A stretch of DNA of 38,066 nt from Clostridium tepidum (GTDB taxonomy: Bacteria > Bacillota > Clostridia > Clostridiales > Clostridiaceae). The position numbers and the translations under genes are program-made. Shown piece after piece: positions 1-8,737 of this stretch (its first letter is position 1; each line of letters begins with the position of its first letter). The notes beneath the pieces were generated by a model. The model saw only the letters and a program-made list of their open reading frames with translations. It made no database searches and was not told the origin of the DNA. The stretch lies in assembly GCF_002008345.1 (NCBI RefSeq), contig NZ_MRAE01000029.1, positions 1-38,066 on the forward strand. Reading direction: 5' to 3'.

Positions 1-522
1 CAACCTAAAATAAATAAAAAACAGTTTTTAGATTTTGAGAGCCTAAGATTTTTGGAGAGTAATAACAATATAATTTTAATCGGAAATAGTGGGGTGGGAA
101 AAACACACCTAGCAACTTCAATTGGTATTGCTGCTGCAAAGAAAAGAATAAGCACATATTTTATAAAGTGCCATGATTTGATTGCTCAGCTGAAGAAAGC
201 ATATTTAGAAAATAAGCTTGAAAGCAGGATAAAACATTTTAGTAAGTATAAGTTATTGATAATCGATGAAATAGGTTATTTACCGATTGGTGAACAAGAG
301 GCTAAAATGTTTTTCCAATTAATAGATAAACGATATGAGAAAAAAAGTACAATAATCACCAGCAATATAAATTTATCAGATTGGAGTCAGATATTTGTGG
401 ATAATATGCTAGCTAGCGCTATTCTTGATAGGCTTGTTCATCATTCCAGTATTGTAAATATACTAGGGAATTCCTATAGAACAGCCTCTGCTCTTTCTAA
501 GATATCTAATAAGGCTAACTAG
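1..522 (+). CDS. istB: IS21 helper ATPase IstB, 5'-truncated by the window edge
   Basis: AAA+ ATPase that assists the IS21 transposase IstA in target selection and strand transfer. The reading frame is open from base 1, so the start codon lies upstream; 173 residues are visible of a family usually near 250. The Walker A motif GNSGVGKT lies about 29-36 residues into the visible part, followed by a Walker B segment LLIIDEIGYLP and the conserved C-terminal region with LDRLVHHS and GNSYR. A TTG inside the frame at 52 could be mistaken for a start, but conserved IstB sequence (PKINKKQF...) continues in frame upstream of it, so it is internal. The gene stops 7 bases before the terminal repeats, the usual istB arrangement. 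Activity cannot be judged without istA. Confidence 0.85.
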   Translation, partial: QPKINKKQFLDFESLRFLESNNNIILIGNSGVGKTHLATSIGIAAAKKRISTYFIKCHDLIAQLKKAYLENKLESRIKHFSKYKLLIIDEIGYLPIGEQEAKMFFQLIDKRYEKKSTIITSNINLSDWSQIFVDNMLASAILDRLVHHSSIVNILGNSYRTASALSKISNKAN

Positions 523-572
523 CAAAACTGTACATAAAAATATTGGCACAATCGTACAAAAAAATGTTGACA
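1..572 (+). mobile_element. IS21-family insertion sequence, right end only
   Basis: The window opens inside an IS21-type element. Visible are the 3' part of the helper ATPase gene and then a terminal region with two imperfect copies of a 21-nt sequence. IS21 ends typically carry multiple subterminal repeats and finish with CA on the outer side; here the outer limit is probably the TTGACA at 567-572. The left part (istA transposase and left end) lies outside the window, so completeness cannot be judged. Family assignment is firm from IstB; the exact boundary is inferred. Confidence 0.75.
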
Positions 573-573
573 T
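529..573. repeat. IS21 subterminal tandem repeats
   Basis: Two 21-nt units at 529-549 and 553-573 share the pattern (T/C)GTACA(T/A)AAAAAT(A/G)TTG(G/A)CA with a 24-nt period, and lie directly after the istB stop. Repeated transposase-binding sites of this kind are characteristic of IS21 ends. Confidence 0.7.
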
Positions 574-617
574 TAATACAAAACATAAAATCAGATTAAT
601 ATTGTACTTATAACACT

Positions 618-645
618 TTGACTAAATTAATAGATTTATTATAAA
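618..645 (+). promoter_or_regulatory. sigma-A-type promoter for the amidase gene
   Basis: TTGACT (618-623), 16-base spacer, TATAAA (640-645). The -10 ends 19 bases before the start codon, with a GGAGG ribosome binding site between. It lies outside the IS, so the gene has its own promoter. Confidence 0.5.
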
Positions 646-664
646 TTGAGGTTGGAGGAATTTT

Positions 665-1501
665 ATGAATAAGTTAAAAATAGCTTTATGCCAAATGCAA
701 ATTGAAAAAGAAAAGAAAAAAAATATAGAAAAAGCTATAAAAATGTTAACCAAAGCTAAAGAAAAAAATTGTAATATAGCCGTTTTACCAGAAATGTTTA
801 ATTGTCCTTATAAAAACCAATATTTTAAATCTTATAGCGAAATAATAAATGAAGTAAATGGTGGAGAAACTGTAAAAACTATTAAACAAATTGCAAAAGA
901 CTTAAATCTTTATATAATAGCAGGTTCTATTCCAGAAATAGAAGAAGGTAAAATTTACAATACATCTATGATAATAAACAATGAAGGTATACTAATAGCT
1001 AAACATAGAAAAATTCATTTGTTTGATATAAATGTAAAAGATGGGATAACTTTCAAGGAATCAGATACCTTAACCCCAGGAAACAAAATAACACTATTTG
1101 ATACCCCTTGGGGAAAACTAGGGGTTATGATATGTTATGATATAAGGTTTCCAGAGCTTTCAAGAATAATGGCAATTAAAGGAGCTAAAATCATATTTAC
1201 TCCGGCCGCTTTTAATATGACTACGGGACCCGCTCATTGGGATACTTTATTTAAAAGCAGAGCATTAGATAATCAAGTCTTCATGGTAGGTGTAGCACCT
1301 GCTAGAAATGAAAATAGTAATTATGTATCTTATGGTAATTCATTAATAACTAGTCCTTGGGGAGATATAATAGCTAAATTAGGTGCACAAGAAGATATAC
1401 TTTTCTCAGAAATAGATTTAGATTATGAAAATAAAATAAGGGAAGAACTTCCACTCTTAAAACATATAAGAAAAGACATATATAATTTAACAGAAATTTA
1501 A
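665..1501 (+). CDS. carbon-nitrogen hydrolase (nitrilase superfamily, omega-amidase-like)
   Basis: Cytoplasmic amidase of the nitrilase superfamily, 278 aa, full length. The Glu-Lys-Cys triad is visible: E43 in LPEMF, K116 in HRKIHLFD and C157 in MICYDIRFPE. The HLFD and CYDIRFPE contexts match the Nit2/YafV branch, which hydrolyses omega-amides of 2-oxo acids (alpha-ketoglutaramate, alpha-ketosuccinamate) left by glutamine and asparagine transaminases. That substrate is inferred from the family. The start is set by GGAGG about 7 bases upstream of ATG. It is a single-gene unit with its own promoter and a strong terminator, beside an IS end but with base composition like its neighbours. Other amidase substrates remain possible. 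Confidence 0.85.
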   Translation: MNKLKIALCQMQIEKEKKKNIEKAIKMLTKAKEKNCNIAVLPEMFNCPYKNQYFKSYSEIINEVNGGETVKTIKQIAKDLNLYIIAGSIPEIEEGKIYNTSMIINNEGILIAKHRKIHLFDINVKDGITFKESDTLTPGNKITLFDTPWGKLGVMICYDIRFPELSRIMAIKGAKIIFTPAAFNMTTGPAHWDTLFKSRALDNQVFMVGVAPARNENSNYVSYGNSLITSPWGDIIAKLGAQEDILFSEIDLDYENKIREELPLLKHIRKDIYNLTEI

Positions 1502-1530
1502 TTTAATAAATAAAAATCATATGTTAAAAT

Positions 1531-1582
1531 TAAAATAACCTTCAAAGAATATAATTTTCTTGTGAAGGTTATTTTAATTTTT
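1531..1582 (+). terminator. intrinsic terminator after the amidase gene
   Basis: Perfect 14-bp inverted repeat, 1531-1544 pairing with 1563-1576 (TAAAATAACCTTCA and its complement), 18-base loop, then a T-rich tail. Confidence 0.85.
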
Positions 1583-1614
1583 CACATTATATTTTAAAAT
1601 ATAAAGGAGGAATT

Positions 1615-2034
1615 ATGAAAAAAAGTATTAAGTTATTTATAGTATTTATTTTAATTGTTATTATAGCCATTATGGCTTGGTTTAAAGCTGTGAAACCAAA
1701 AGAAGAATATTCTAATTTACTGAAAGAAAAAAGTGCTGATTATGAGGCTAATATAGGTAAAATGCCTGTATTATTAGAATTAGGTTCTCCAACTTGTGGA
1801 CCTTGTAGAAAAATGACACCTATTATAAATGAAATAAAAAAAGAGTATAAAAATAAATTGGACACTCATATAATAGATTTAACAAAAAATCCCGAATTTG
1901 GAGAAAAATATAAAGTTTCAGTGGTTCCAACGCAAGTATTTTTGGATAAAAGTGGAAAAGTATTTCTTACACATGAAGGAATGCTAACCAAAGATGAAAT
2001 TATAGATATAATAAATAAAATGGGTGTAAAATAA
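1615..2034 (+). CDS. membrane-anchored thioredoxin-like protein
   Basis: Thiol-disulfide oxidoreductase held at the outer face of the membrane, 139 aa. Residues 5-22 form one hydrophobic segment after a Lys-rich N-terminus (uncleaved anchor likely; no lipobox Cys). The thioredoxin fold follows with the active site C61-G-P-C64 in GSPTCGPCRKM and the cis-proline loop VVPTQVF. CGPC is the reducing-type thioredoxin motif, so it probably receives electrons from the CcdA protein encoded 1 base downstream and passes them to extracytoplasmic disulfides. The substrate is unknown; no cytochrome c genes are nearby. AAAGGAGG precedes ATG. The two genes form a clear operon. Confidence 0.85.
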   Translation: MKKSIKLFIVFILIVIIAIMAWFKAVKPKEEYSNLLKEKSADYEANIGKMPVLLELGSPTCGPCRKMTPIINEIKKEYKNKLDTHIIDLTKNPEFGEKYKVSVVPTQVFLDKSGKVFLTHEGMLTKDEIIDIINKMGVK

Positions 2035-2035
2035 C

Positions 2036-2722
2036 ATGAATGATATTATAACAAAAGGTATAAATTTGATGGGTGACAGTGTTTTTTTAGCCTTGCTAAT
2101 ATCCTTTTTAGGTGGAATAATTTCTTCTTTTAGCCCTTGTGTACTTTCTTCAATTCCTTTAATAATAGGTTATGTAAATAAATATGGTAAAGATAATAAA
2201 AAGACTGCTTTTAAATATTCCTTATTCTTTTCTTTAGGGATAGTAGTTACATTTACTACTTTAGGTATAGTTTCCTCATTGATAGGAAGAATATTTACTT
2301 CTGGCGGTAAATTATGGTACTTGCTATTAGGTTCTATAATGCTCTTTGTTGGTCTACAGATTATAGGGGTAATAGAACCTAAAAATAAATCCTGTAAAGT
2401 ACCTAAAAGGAAAAAGGGGATACTTGGAGCTTTCTTTTTAGGTATATTAGGTGGAGTTTTATCATCACCTTGCTCTACCCCTGTATTAATAGCTATATTG
2501 GCTTTTGTGGGAAGTAAAGGTAATATATTATTAGGATTCTTAATGTTATTTTTATATTCTGTAGGACATTGTTTTGTAATAATTTTATCAGGAATTTCAT
2601 TAAGTTTTGCTGAATCTTTAAGTCAATCTTCTAAAGCAAACAAAGTAAATAACTTATTAAAAATAATATTAGGTATAAATATATTAGCTATAGGACTCTA
2701 TCTAATATATTTAGGTATATAA
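2036..2722 (+). CDS. ccdA: CcdA-type thiol-disulfide interchange membrane protein
   Basis: Polytopic membrane protein that carries reducing equivalents from cytoplasmic thioredoxin across the membrane (CcdA/DsbD-beta family), 228 aa with about six hydrophobic segments. The two redox cysteines are in their usual contexts: C35 in FSPCVLSSIPL of the first membrane segment and C146 in SSPCSTPVL of the fourth. The ATG is 1 base after the stop of the membrane thioredoxin, so the pair is translationally linked and the likely electron path is CcdA to that protein. Cytochrome c maturation is the textbook role, but no cytochrome genes are seen here; a role in envelope or spore disulfide reduction is an inference. 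Confidence 0.88.
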   Translation: MNDIITKGINLMGDSVFLALLISFLGGIISSFSPCVLSSIPLIIGYVNKYGKDNKKTAFKYSLFFSLGIVVTFTTLGIVSSLIGRIFTSGGKLWYLLLGSIMLFVGLQIIGVIEPKNKSCKVPKRKKGILGAFFLGILGGVLSSPCSTPVLIAILAFVGSKGNILLGFLMLFLYSVGHCFVIILSGISLSFAESLSQSSKANKVNNLLKIILGINILAIGLYLIYLGI

Positions 2723-2725
2723 AAC

Positions 2726-2760
2726 AGAACCTAGATTTTTAAATCTAGGTTCTATTTTAT
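2726..2760. terminator. bidirectional intrinsic terminator between ccdA and the chemotaxis receptor
   Basis: Perfect 13-bp stem AGAACCTAGATTT (2726-2738) pairing with 2741-2753 around a 2-base loop. T-rich sequence follows on the plus strand and an A-rich flank (T-rich on the minus strand) precedes it. It serves two convergent genes. Confidence 0.85.
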
Positions 2761-2777
2761 ATACTTTTTTATATACT

Positions 2778-4799
2778 TTAAATTTTAAATATAGACACAC
2801 TTTCTTTTAAATTCTCTACCAAACTAACTAATTTTTCTATAGATTCAGTAATTTCCTCTATTGTAGCACTTTGTTCTTCTGTAGAAGCAGCTACTTCTTC
2901 TGTATTAGCAGAAGCTGTGTTAGATATAGTTTCTATATCATACAATTTTGATGCCATATTAGTAATACTATCATTAGAAGCCGCGATCATGGAATCTATG
3001 CTTCCAAATTTATGATTAACATTAGAAAATGAACTTAAAATTTCTTCCAAAGATTCTTTTACTTCAGCAACTATACTTTCACCTTTTTCAGATTGTGAAG
3101 CACCATCTTTTATAGAATCTAAAGCTGCTTTAGTTTTATCTTGAGTATTTAGTATTAAACTTTTAATATTGTTAGCAGAATTTATAGATTCTTCCGCTAA
3201 CTTTCTAACTTCATCTGCTACTACTGCAAAACCTTTTCCAGCTTCACCTGCTCTAGCAGCTTCAATGGAAGCATTTAGTGCCAACAAGTTAGTTTGATCT
3301 GCTATACTATTTATTATTTCTACAATATTTCCTATTTCTTCTGAATTTTTTTGTAAATCATATATTATATCAGAAGAATTTAATACACTACTCTTAATTG
3401 TAGACATTTGATTAACCATATTAGCCATATTTTCTTGTCCTTTTGAAGCTAATGTATTTGTATTATTGGAAAAAGATATTATCTCATCAAACTCACTCTT
3501 TAGAGTGTACATATTACCCATAATATCATTCATTAATAAGGATGATTCATTACTAGCTTTTACTTGATTTTCTGCTCCAGAAGCAATTTCTTCCGTAGCA
3601 CTAGCAATCTCTTGAGATACTGCTGAAGTTTGCTCTGCAGAAGATAAAATTTCCTGTGAAGCTCCAGCTAACTGCGTTGAAAAATTATTTATATTTTGTG
3701 TAATTTTTCTTAAACTATCTATCATTGTATTAAATATTTTACTTAGCTGTCCAATTTCATCTTCATTATTTATTTCAACTTTTTCTGTTAAATCACCTTG
3801 TGACACTTTTTTAGCTACACTAGACAAATTATCCAATGGTTTCAAAGATATCTTTAGTATATAAAGTATTATTAATCCAGATAAAATAAAAGTTATTATA
3901 CTTATTACTATAGAAGTTATCAATATATTTCTAAGAGCAGTCTCTTGAGTCGTTAAAGATATTCCTAAATCTATAGCTCCTAATATTTTGCCATTGTCAT
4001 CTTTTAATGGCATGATAACATCATAAACTTTTTCACCATTATAATCATACGTAGATATATGATTTTCCCCCGTATTTATTGCACTTTTACTGCCAGCATC
4101 ATCCAAAACTTTTCCAACCTTTTTTCTGTCACTATGATAAGTAACTTTAAATTTATTATCCATAATTAAAGCAAATTTTATGTTACTATTTTTAACTACT
4201 TTTTCTAAAATAACTTGTGGATCTACAGATTTGTTAATATTATGGATTTCATTTGCATTAATACCTGTTTGGATTAAACCCCCATTGGGCATAGCTAATG
4301 CACAATACTTATAATAATTATGGTTTACATTATTTTGTCTTATTTCTTCAATAACTTGATCTTTTTTACCTTTTAATATGTCTTGTCCAGAATAATCTAC
4401 TGGAAATACATAATTTATATTTTCTGGCATGTTAGAGTAGAGTATTTTCCCATTTTTATCTGTTACATTTATTTCTTGTATGTTACACTTTACTGCAATA
4501 TTGGTCAAATATTCATTAGAAATATTTTTGTTTTCTATGACCAACTTTGAAATAGATAAAACTTTATCCGCTAAAATTTTATCTATTTCTTTTGTAGCCT
4601 TTTGAGATGAAACAATTTGTGAACTTACTTGCTTTGCTAAGTTTAGACCATCTTCTTTAACTTGATTTTGGAATTTACTACTAACTACTTTAAAGATAAG
4701 CCCTGTTAATAGAGCCATTGAAATTAAAAAAATCAATAAAGAAGTTACTAAAATTTTCTTTTTAAAACTAAGCTTTTTTAAATTTTCTTTAGTAAACAT
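2778..4799 (-). CDS. methyl-accepting chemotaxis protein (Cache-type sensor)
   Basis: Transmembrane chemoreceptor, 673 aa, that signals to CheA/CheW. Order of parts: basic N-terminus and TM1 (about 15-39), a ~250-residue extracytoplasmic domain that looks like a double Cache fold (ligand unknown), TM2 (about 291-316), HAMP (about 317-368), then a long coiled-coil signalling domain. Its hairpin tip carries the conserved block around residues 500-537 ([16 protein letters not shown] then [18 protein letters not shown]). Glu/Gln/Ser/Ala-rich methylation helices flank the tip, and the C-terminus lacks a CheR-docking pentapeptide. AGGAGG precedes ATG by 8 bases. It is a monocistron with a strong promoter overlapped by a perfect inverted repeat (4815-4851), so expression is probably repressor-controlled. 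Confidence 0.93.
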   Translation of the reverse strand: MFTKENLKKLSFKKKILVTSLLIFLISMALLTGLIFKVVSSKFQNQVKEDGLNLAKQVSSQIVSSQKATKEIDKILADKVLSISKLVIENKNISNEYLTNIAVKCNIQEINVTDKNGKILYSNMPENINYVFPVDYSGQDILKGKKDQVIEEIRQNNVNHNYYKYCALAMPNGGLIQTGINANEIHNINKSVDPQVILEKVVKNSNIKFALIMDNKFKVTYHSDRKKVGKVLDDAGSKSAINTGENHISTYDYNGEKVYDVIMPLKDDNGKILGAIDLGISLTTQETALRNILITSIVISIITFILSGLIILYILKISLKPLDNLSSVAKKVSQGDLTEKVEINNEDEIGQLSKIFNTMIDSLRKITQNINNFSTQLAGASQEILSSAEQTSAVSQEIASATEEIASGAENQVKASNESSLLMNDIMGNMYTLKSEFDEIISFSNNTNTLASKGQENMANMVNQMSTIKSSVLNSSDIIYDLQKNSEEIGNIVEIINSIADQTNLLALNASIEAARAGEAGKGFAVVADEVRKLAEESINSANNIKSLILNTQDKTKAALDSIKDGASQSEKGESIVAEVKESLEEILSSFSNVNHKFGSIDSMIAASNDSITNMASKLYDIETISNTASANTEEVAASTEEQSATIEEITESIEKLVSLVENLKESVSIFKI

Positions 4800-4814
4800 T
4801 CTATTAACCTCCTA

Positions 4815-4877
4815 AATGTTATTACATAATTTAGCATTATGTAATAACATTATAATAATTTTTTAAATTTAAATCAA
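4815..4877 (-). promoter_or_regulatory. chemoreceptor promoter overlapped by a perfect 16-bp inverted-repeat operator
   Basis: On the minus strand, TTGATT (4877-4872), 17-base spacer and TATAAT (4854-4849) form a near-consensus promoter. A perfect inverted repeat, AATGTTATTACATAAT (4815-4830) and its complement (4836-4851) with a 5-base centre, runs from within the -10 across the predicted start of transcription to 4 bases before the AGGAGG. This geometry is that of a repressor operator; if transcribed it could also fold next to the ribosome binding site. The protein that binds is unknown. Confidence 0.65.
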
Positions 4878-4916
4878 ACTAAAATTTAAATTATAATTAT
4901 TTACAAAGTAGAATAG

Positions 4917-4950
4917 AAAATACCTCGCTATAAAAACAGCGAGGTATTTT
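4917..4950 (-). terminator. intrinsic terminator after the 63-codon gene
   Basis: Perfect 13-bp stem, AAAATACCTCGCT (4917-4929) pairing with 4938-4950, 8-base loop; TTTTCTATTCT follows on the minus strand. GC-rich core in an AT-rich background. Confidence 0.75.
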
Positions 4951-5003
4951 CCTTTCGTTAGTTTTATAATTTATATAAAGGGTAAAGGGCTAAAATTAAA
5001 AAA

Positions 5004-5195
5004 TTAGCCTATAAAGCTATCACAATAGGTATCATAACCTTTTAAATGTTCAGCATAGTTATTAGATTCAGAATTTATACCATAAGTTATAATTAAATTT
5101 TTTATAAATTCTTCTTTTGACATTCCTGAATCACATATTAAGCTATCAACTTGATCCAATACATTTTTAGGAATTTTATTAAAGTTTTTGTTCAT
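5004..5195 (-). CDS. small protein of unknown function (63 aa)
   Basis: I do not recognise this family. The start is ATG at 5195, because AAAGGAG (5210-5204) sits 8 bases before it; a GTG at 5204 in the same frame overlaps that ribosome binding site and is unlikely. The N-terminal half (residues about 8-40: IPKNVLDQVDSL, then GMSKEEFIKNLIITYG) alternates polar and hydrophobic residues and reads as two short helices, loosely like a ribbon-helix-helix protein, but there is no clear beta strand or arginine pattern to support DNA binding. The tail has Tyr, Asn and two Cys in all (residues about 24 and 59). It has its own terminator and is divergent from the glycosyltransferase gene. Coding status rests on the ribosome binding site and terminator. 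Confidence 0.65.
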   Translation of the reverse strand: MNKNFNKIPKNVLDQVDSLICDSGMSKEEFIKNLIITYGINSESNNYAEHLKGYDTYCDSFIG

Positions 5196-5584
5196 AGAAA
5201 ACACTCCTTTAATTTTAAGTTAGCTCTTTAATAGAGTATACTATATATTATGTATACATTTACACAGAAGTTTTATTAATCATATTGCAATATAAAGTAT
5301 AGCATATATTGTGTTTAAAATCAATATAAACAACATAAATATATAAAAAAATAAGTGTATGTTAAAATAACAATATAGAAATCAAATACAATATTAAATT
5401 TATTAATATATAATTTTAATAAATAATTTAAGAAATAAAAAATATTTTTAATGATTAACAACAATACGAAAATGTGTTATTATGAATAACGGTATAACCT
5501 TTAAAACTAATCATAAGAATATTATTATGAACAATATTATTATGAACAATATTATTAAATATTTAAATAGAAAGGGTAAAACTA
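5196..5584. other. AT-rich divergent intergenic region with a short tandem repeat
   Basis: About 390 bases between the minus-strand small gene and the plus-strand glycosyltransferase. It must hold both promoters; TATACT at 5240-5235 (minus) is a possible -10 for the small gene. Just before the glycosyltransferase, ATTATTATGAACAAT is repeated exactly in tandem (5521-5535, 5536-5550) and then begins a third time. No gene seen. Confidence 0.5.
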
Positions 5585-6988
5585 ATGAAGGATTTTATTT
5601 TTAATTTAACTTTAATTTTTCAAATTTTTGTATTTATTATAACATTATATTACCTTATATTATCTTTATTCGGTATATATAAAAAAAAGGACAACAATGC
5701 TGAAAAATGTGCTCCCAAAAAGAACTTTGCTCTAATCGTGGCAGCTCATAATGAAGAAACGGTTATAGGGAAAATAATAGAGAGTTTGAAATCCCTAGAC
5801 TATCCCCAAAATTTGTATGACATATTTATAATAGCAGACAATTGTACTGATAATACTGCTAAAATTGCTAAAGCTTATGATGGAATATATGTTTGTGAAA
5901 GAAATGTGCCTAATAAACGTGGAAAAGGTTATGCTTTAGAATGGATGTTTTCTAAATTATTTAAAATGGATAAAAGCTATGACGCTATAGCAATATTTGA
6001 TGCAGATAATTTAGTTTCTAAAAACTTTTTAAAAGAAATGAATTATAAGATGCTTAAGGGATACAAAGTAGTTCAAGGTTATATAGATAGCAAAAATCCT
6101 AATGATTCTTGGATAACTGGTTCTTATTCTATAGCTTTTTGGACAGCGAATAGATTATTTCAGTTAGCAAGAGCTAATTTAGGATTATCAAACCAAATAG
6201 GCGGCACTGGTTTTTGTATGGATTCAAAAATTCTAAAAGAATTAGGTTGGGGTGCTACTTGTTTAACAGAAGATTTAGAATTCACATGTAAGTTAGTTTT
6301 AAATGGACATAAAGTAGGCTGGGCTCATAATGCTAGAGTTTATGATGAAAAACCTCTTACTTTAAAACAATCTTGGAATCAAAGAAAAAGATGGATGCAA
6401 GGATTTGCAGATGTAGCTTCAAGATTTTTTACGAAGCTTATGAAAAAAGCCTTTAAAGAAAAAAGTTTTGTTGCATTAGACTGTGCTTTATACACAGTAC
6501 AGCCCTTTGTTACTATTTTACTTGCAATTTCAGCTCTTCTTACATTAATACAAAACAATTCCTCTAAAGGAGCTAATATATTTGTAATAAGTTATTTATT
6601 TTCACCTTGGATATGGAAAACTTTTAGTATAGTACAATTTTTATTTACTCCTCTTATTATGCTTTTAGAAAAGAAGCTCTCTAAGGGAATGTTTTTAACA
6701 TTTTTTGCTTATTCTTTAAATGTATTTTTATTTACATTAATTTTAGGAAATAAGCCCAAATTATATGAAGTAGCTATTTTATCAATACTATATTTAGGAA
6801 TTTTTATATTGCTTTTATATATAGTAGATAGAAAAAAATCATTAAAAGTGTTTATATGGTATTTATTATACGGTATTTATACGTTAACTTGGATACCAAT
6901 AACTATACAAGGAATTCTAAATAAAAATGATAAAGAATGGAGCCATACAAAACACATAAGACAAATGAGCATACAAGAGATGGATTAA
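5585..6988 (+). CDS. family 2 membrane glycosyltransferase (BcsA/IcaA/HasA-like)
   Basis: Processive-type GT2 enzyme, 467 aa, expected to polymerise an activated sugar on the cytoplasmic face and extrude the chain. One N-terminal membrane segment (about 8-30) precedes the GT-A domain with D85 (ADNC), D139-A-D141, the catalytic-base region T-E229-D230 and the product-site motif Q266-R-K-R269-W270. About four to five membrane segments fill residues 296-455. D,D,D,QxxRW is the signature of synthases for cellulose, hyaluronan and poly-N-acetylglucosamine. No partner genes (PilZ/BcsB-like, deacetylase or export) are adjacent, so the sugar and product cannot be named, and a non-processive lipid glycosyltransferase is possible. 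The ribosome binding site AGAAAGGG is modest; ATG 5585 is the only good start. Confidence 0.85.
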   Translation: MKDFIFNLTLIFQIFVFIITLYYLILSLFGIYKKKDNNAEKCAPKKNFALIVAAHNEETVIGKIIESLKSLDYPQNLYDIFIIADNCTDNTAKIAKAYDGIYVCERNVPNKRGKGYALEWMFSKLFKMDKSYDAIAIFDADNLVSKNFLKEMNYKMLKGYKVVQGYIDSKNPNDSWITGSYSIAFWTANRLFQLARANLGLSNQIGGTGFCMDSKILKELGWGATCLTEDLEFTCKLVLNGHKVGWAHNARVYDEKPLTLKQSWNQRKRWMQGFADVASRFFTKLMKKAFKEKSFVALDCALYTVQPFVTILLAISALLTLIQNNSSKGANIFVISYLFSPWIWKTFSIVQFLFTPLIMLLEKKLSKGMFLTFFAYSLNVFLFTLILGNKPKLYEVAILSILYLGIFILLLYIVDRKKSLKVFIWYLLYGIYTLTWIPITIQGILNKNDKEWSHTKHIRQMSIQEMD

Positions 6989-7041
6989 AAATACAGGCAT
7001 ATATAAATTTTATATATGCCTGTATTTTTATATATTTTTTT
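6989..7041 (+). terminator. intrinsic terminator after the glycosyltransferase
   Basis: Perfect 19-bp stem, 6989-7007 pairing with 7009-7027 around a single loop base, starting at the stop codon and followed by a long T-rich run. Confidence 0.85.
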
Positions 7042-7226
7042 AAAACAATTATATTTTTATTTATTGATTTTATTTATTAAAAATAGTATTAACAAAGGAA
7101 AATTCATTATTTTATAGAAACTAAATAATAAGATTTTTTAATTTTATTATTTAAAGGCTAATTTAAAAAATCATATAATTACAATTGTAATTTACTAAAA
7201 TTTAATAATATATTAGGAGGATTACT

Positions 7227-8510
7227 ATGGATGAAAATATTATAATAAATATATAAAAAAAAGAAATGATACCTGGATTTGGTGTTACAGAACCCGCTTC
7301 TATAGCTTTATCCACTGCTAAAGCCTATGAAGTAATTGGTGGTAAAATAAAAAATATAAAAATCATAACAGATGCCAAGTTATTTAAAAATGCCTTTTCT
7401 TGCACAATTCCAGGAACAAAAGAAGTTGGAAATGAAATAGCCGCTCTATTGGGAGCTATTAGTGGTGATTCTTCATTAGGCTTAGAATGTTTAAAAAAAA
7501 TAAAAAAAGAAGATATAAAAAAAGCTAAATCCATGTTAGATAAAATTAATATAAAAATAAAATCAGAAGTAGAAAACCTTTATGTAGAAGCTATAGTAAA
7601 TACAAATAATGGAGTAGGTAGAACTATAATAAGATACAAGCATGATAATATAATTTTAGTAGAAAAAAATAATAGAATTTTATATCAAAAAGAACATACA
7701 CTCAATCCAAGTACTGTTTTTTCAGAAAAAAATATAGATTCTAAAAAAATAACTGAAATGAAATTAGAAGAAATATTGCAATTTGTAAATACTGTTGATT
7801 ATAAAAAAATAGCTTTTTTATTAGATTCGGTTAAAATGAACAAAAAACTATCTGAAAAAGGCTTAAAAGAAGGCTTAGGTATGGGATTGGGTAAGTTAAT
7901 TTTAGAAAATTGCGATAAAAATAATTATGAATTATATGCTGAAGCACTTACTTGCGGCGCTATAGATGCTAGAGTATCCGGTGCAGCTATACCTGCAATG
8001 ACAATAACAGGAAGCGGCAATCATAGCATAATAAGTACACTACCTTTATTAGCTATAAAAGAAATTAAAAATTTAAATGATGAAATCTTAGCGAGATCCA
8101 TAGCTTTAAGTTATATAATAAATATATATATAAAGGAATTTTCAGGAAAGTTATCTGCTTTTTGTGGATGTGCTATAGCTGCAGGTACTGGAGTAAGTGC
8201 AGGAATTTGTTATTTATTAGGTGGTAGAATAAAAGAAATAGAAAATACTATAAAAAATATGGCATCTAATATTACAGGCATAATTTGTACTGGGGGAAAT
8301 TTATCCTGTTCACTAAAAGCAAATACTGGAGTAAAAGCAGCTTTTTTAAGTGCTAAGATGTCTCTTAAAAATATAGTAATTCCTAACAGATGTGGTATTG
8401 TTTCAGACTCCATAGAAAATACAATGAAAAACATAGGAAGAATAGCCTATCCTGGTATGGTAGAAACGGATAAAGAGATATTAAGTATAATGATAGAAAA
8501 CTCAAATTAA
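7227..8510 (+). pseudogene. UPF0597 / L-cysteine desulfidase-like gene with an in-frame stop at codon 10
   Basis: Homologue of the YhaM/CyuA family (serine dehydratase alpha-chain fold, [4Fe-4S]). AGGAGG at 7215-7220 precedes ATG 7227, which reads MDENIIINI then TAA (7254-7256). The same frame continues [18 protein letters not shown], the usual family N-terminus, and stays open for 414 more codons from ATG 7266 to 8510. Clostridial relatives I recall read ...NILRKEMIPG, so one TTA-to-TAA change explains it. Reinitiation at ATG 7266 could still give a protein lacking 13 residues, but no good ribosome binding site precedes it. Counted from M7266, probable cluster cysteines are C300 or C302, C341 and C348. 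The Cys of GCTEP in archaeal desulfidase is Val here (GVTEP), so the chemistry may differ. Function may be lost or reduced; sequencing error is not excluded. Confidence 0.75.
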
Positions 8511-8526
8511 TTTATATTTATATAAG

Positions 8527-8546
8527 TTAATTAATTAATTAATTAA
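8527..8546. repeat. (TTAA)5 microsatellite
   Basis: Five perfect TTAA units in the spacer between the UPF0597 gene and larA; a possible slippage tract of unknown significance. Confidence 0.6.
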
Positions 8547-8670
8547 TATATTATAACCATAAAAAATATATTAAAATTAAAACCTCCTCTATTATAAATT
8601 AATTTTAAATTATTATTTTTAACTTATTAATTAAATTTCATTCTATACCATATATTACAATATGATACTC

Positions 8671-8699
8671 TTGACATATTTAGATAAAAAGTGTAAATT
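8671..8699 (+). promoter_or_regulatory. consensus sigma-A promoter for larA
   Basis: Exact TTGACA (8671-8676), 17-base spacer, TAAATT (8694-8699), about 39 bases upstream of the larA start and just upstream of its GGGAGG. Confidence 0.65.
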
Positions 8700-8737
8700 A
8701 AAAATTAATTTGTCATAATTTGAGGGAGGTTTTAATT

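Noticed and set aside
5196..5204. Upstream GTG start for the 63-codon gene
   Set aside because: The GTG overlaps the only ribosome binding site (AAAGGAG), which is ideally placed for ATG 5195.
8720..8737. Longer N-termini for larA, gdh (12589) and the second aminotransferase (23612)
   Set aside because: In each case the extension reads through a strong GGAGG-type site placed correctly for a downstream ATG, and conserved homology starts at that ATG.
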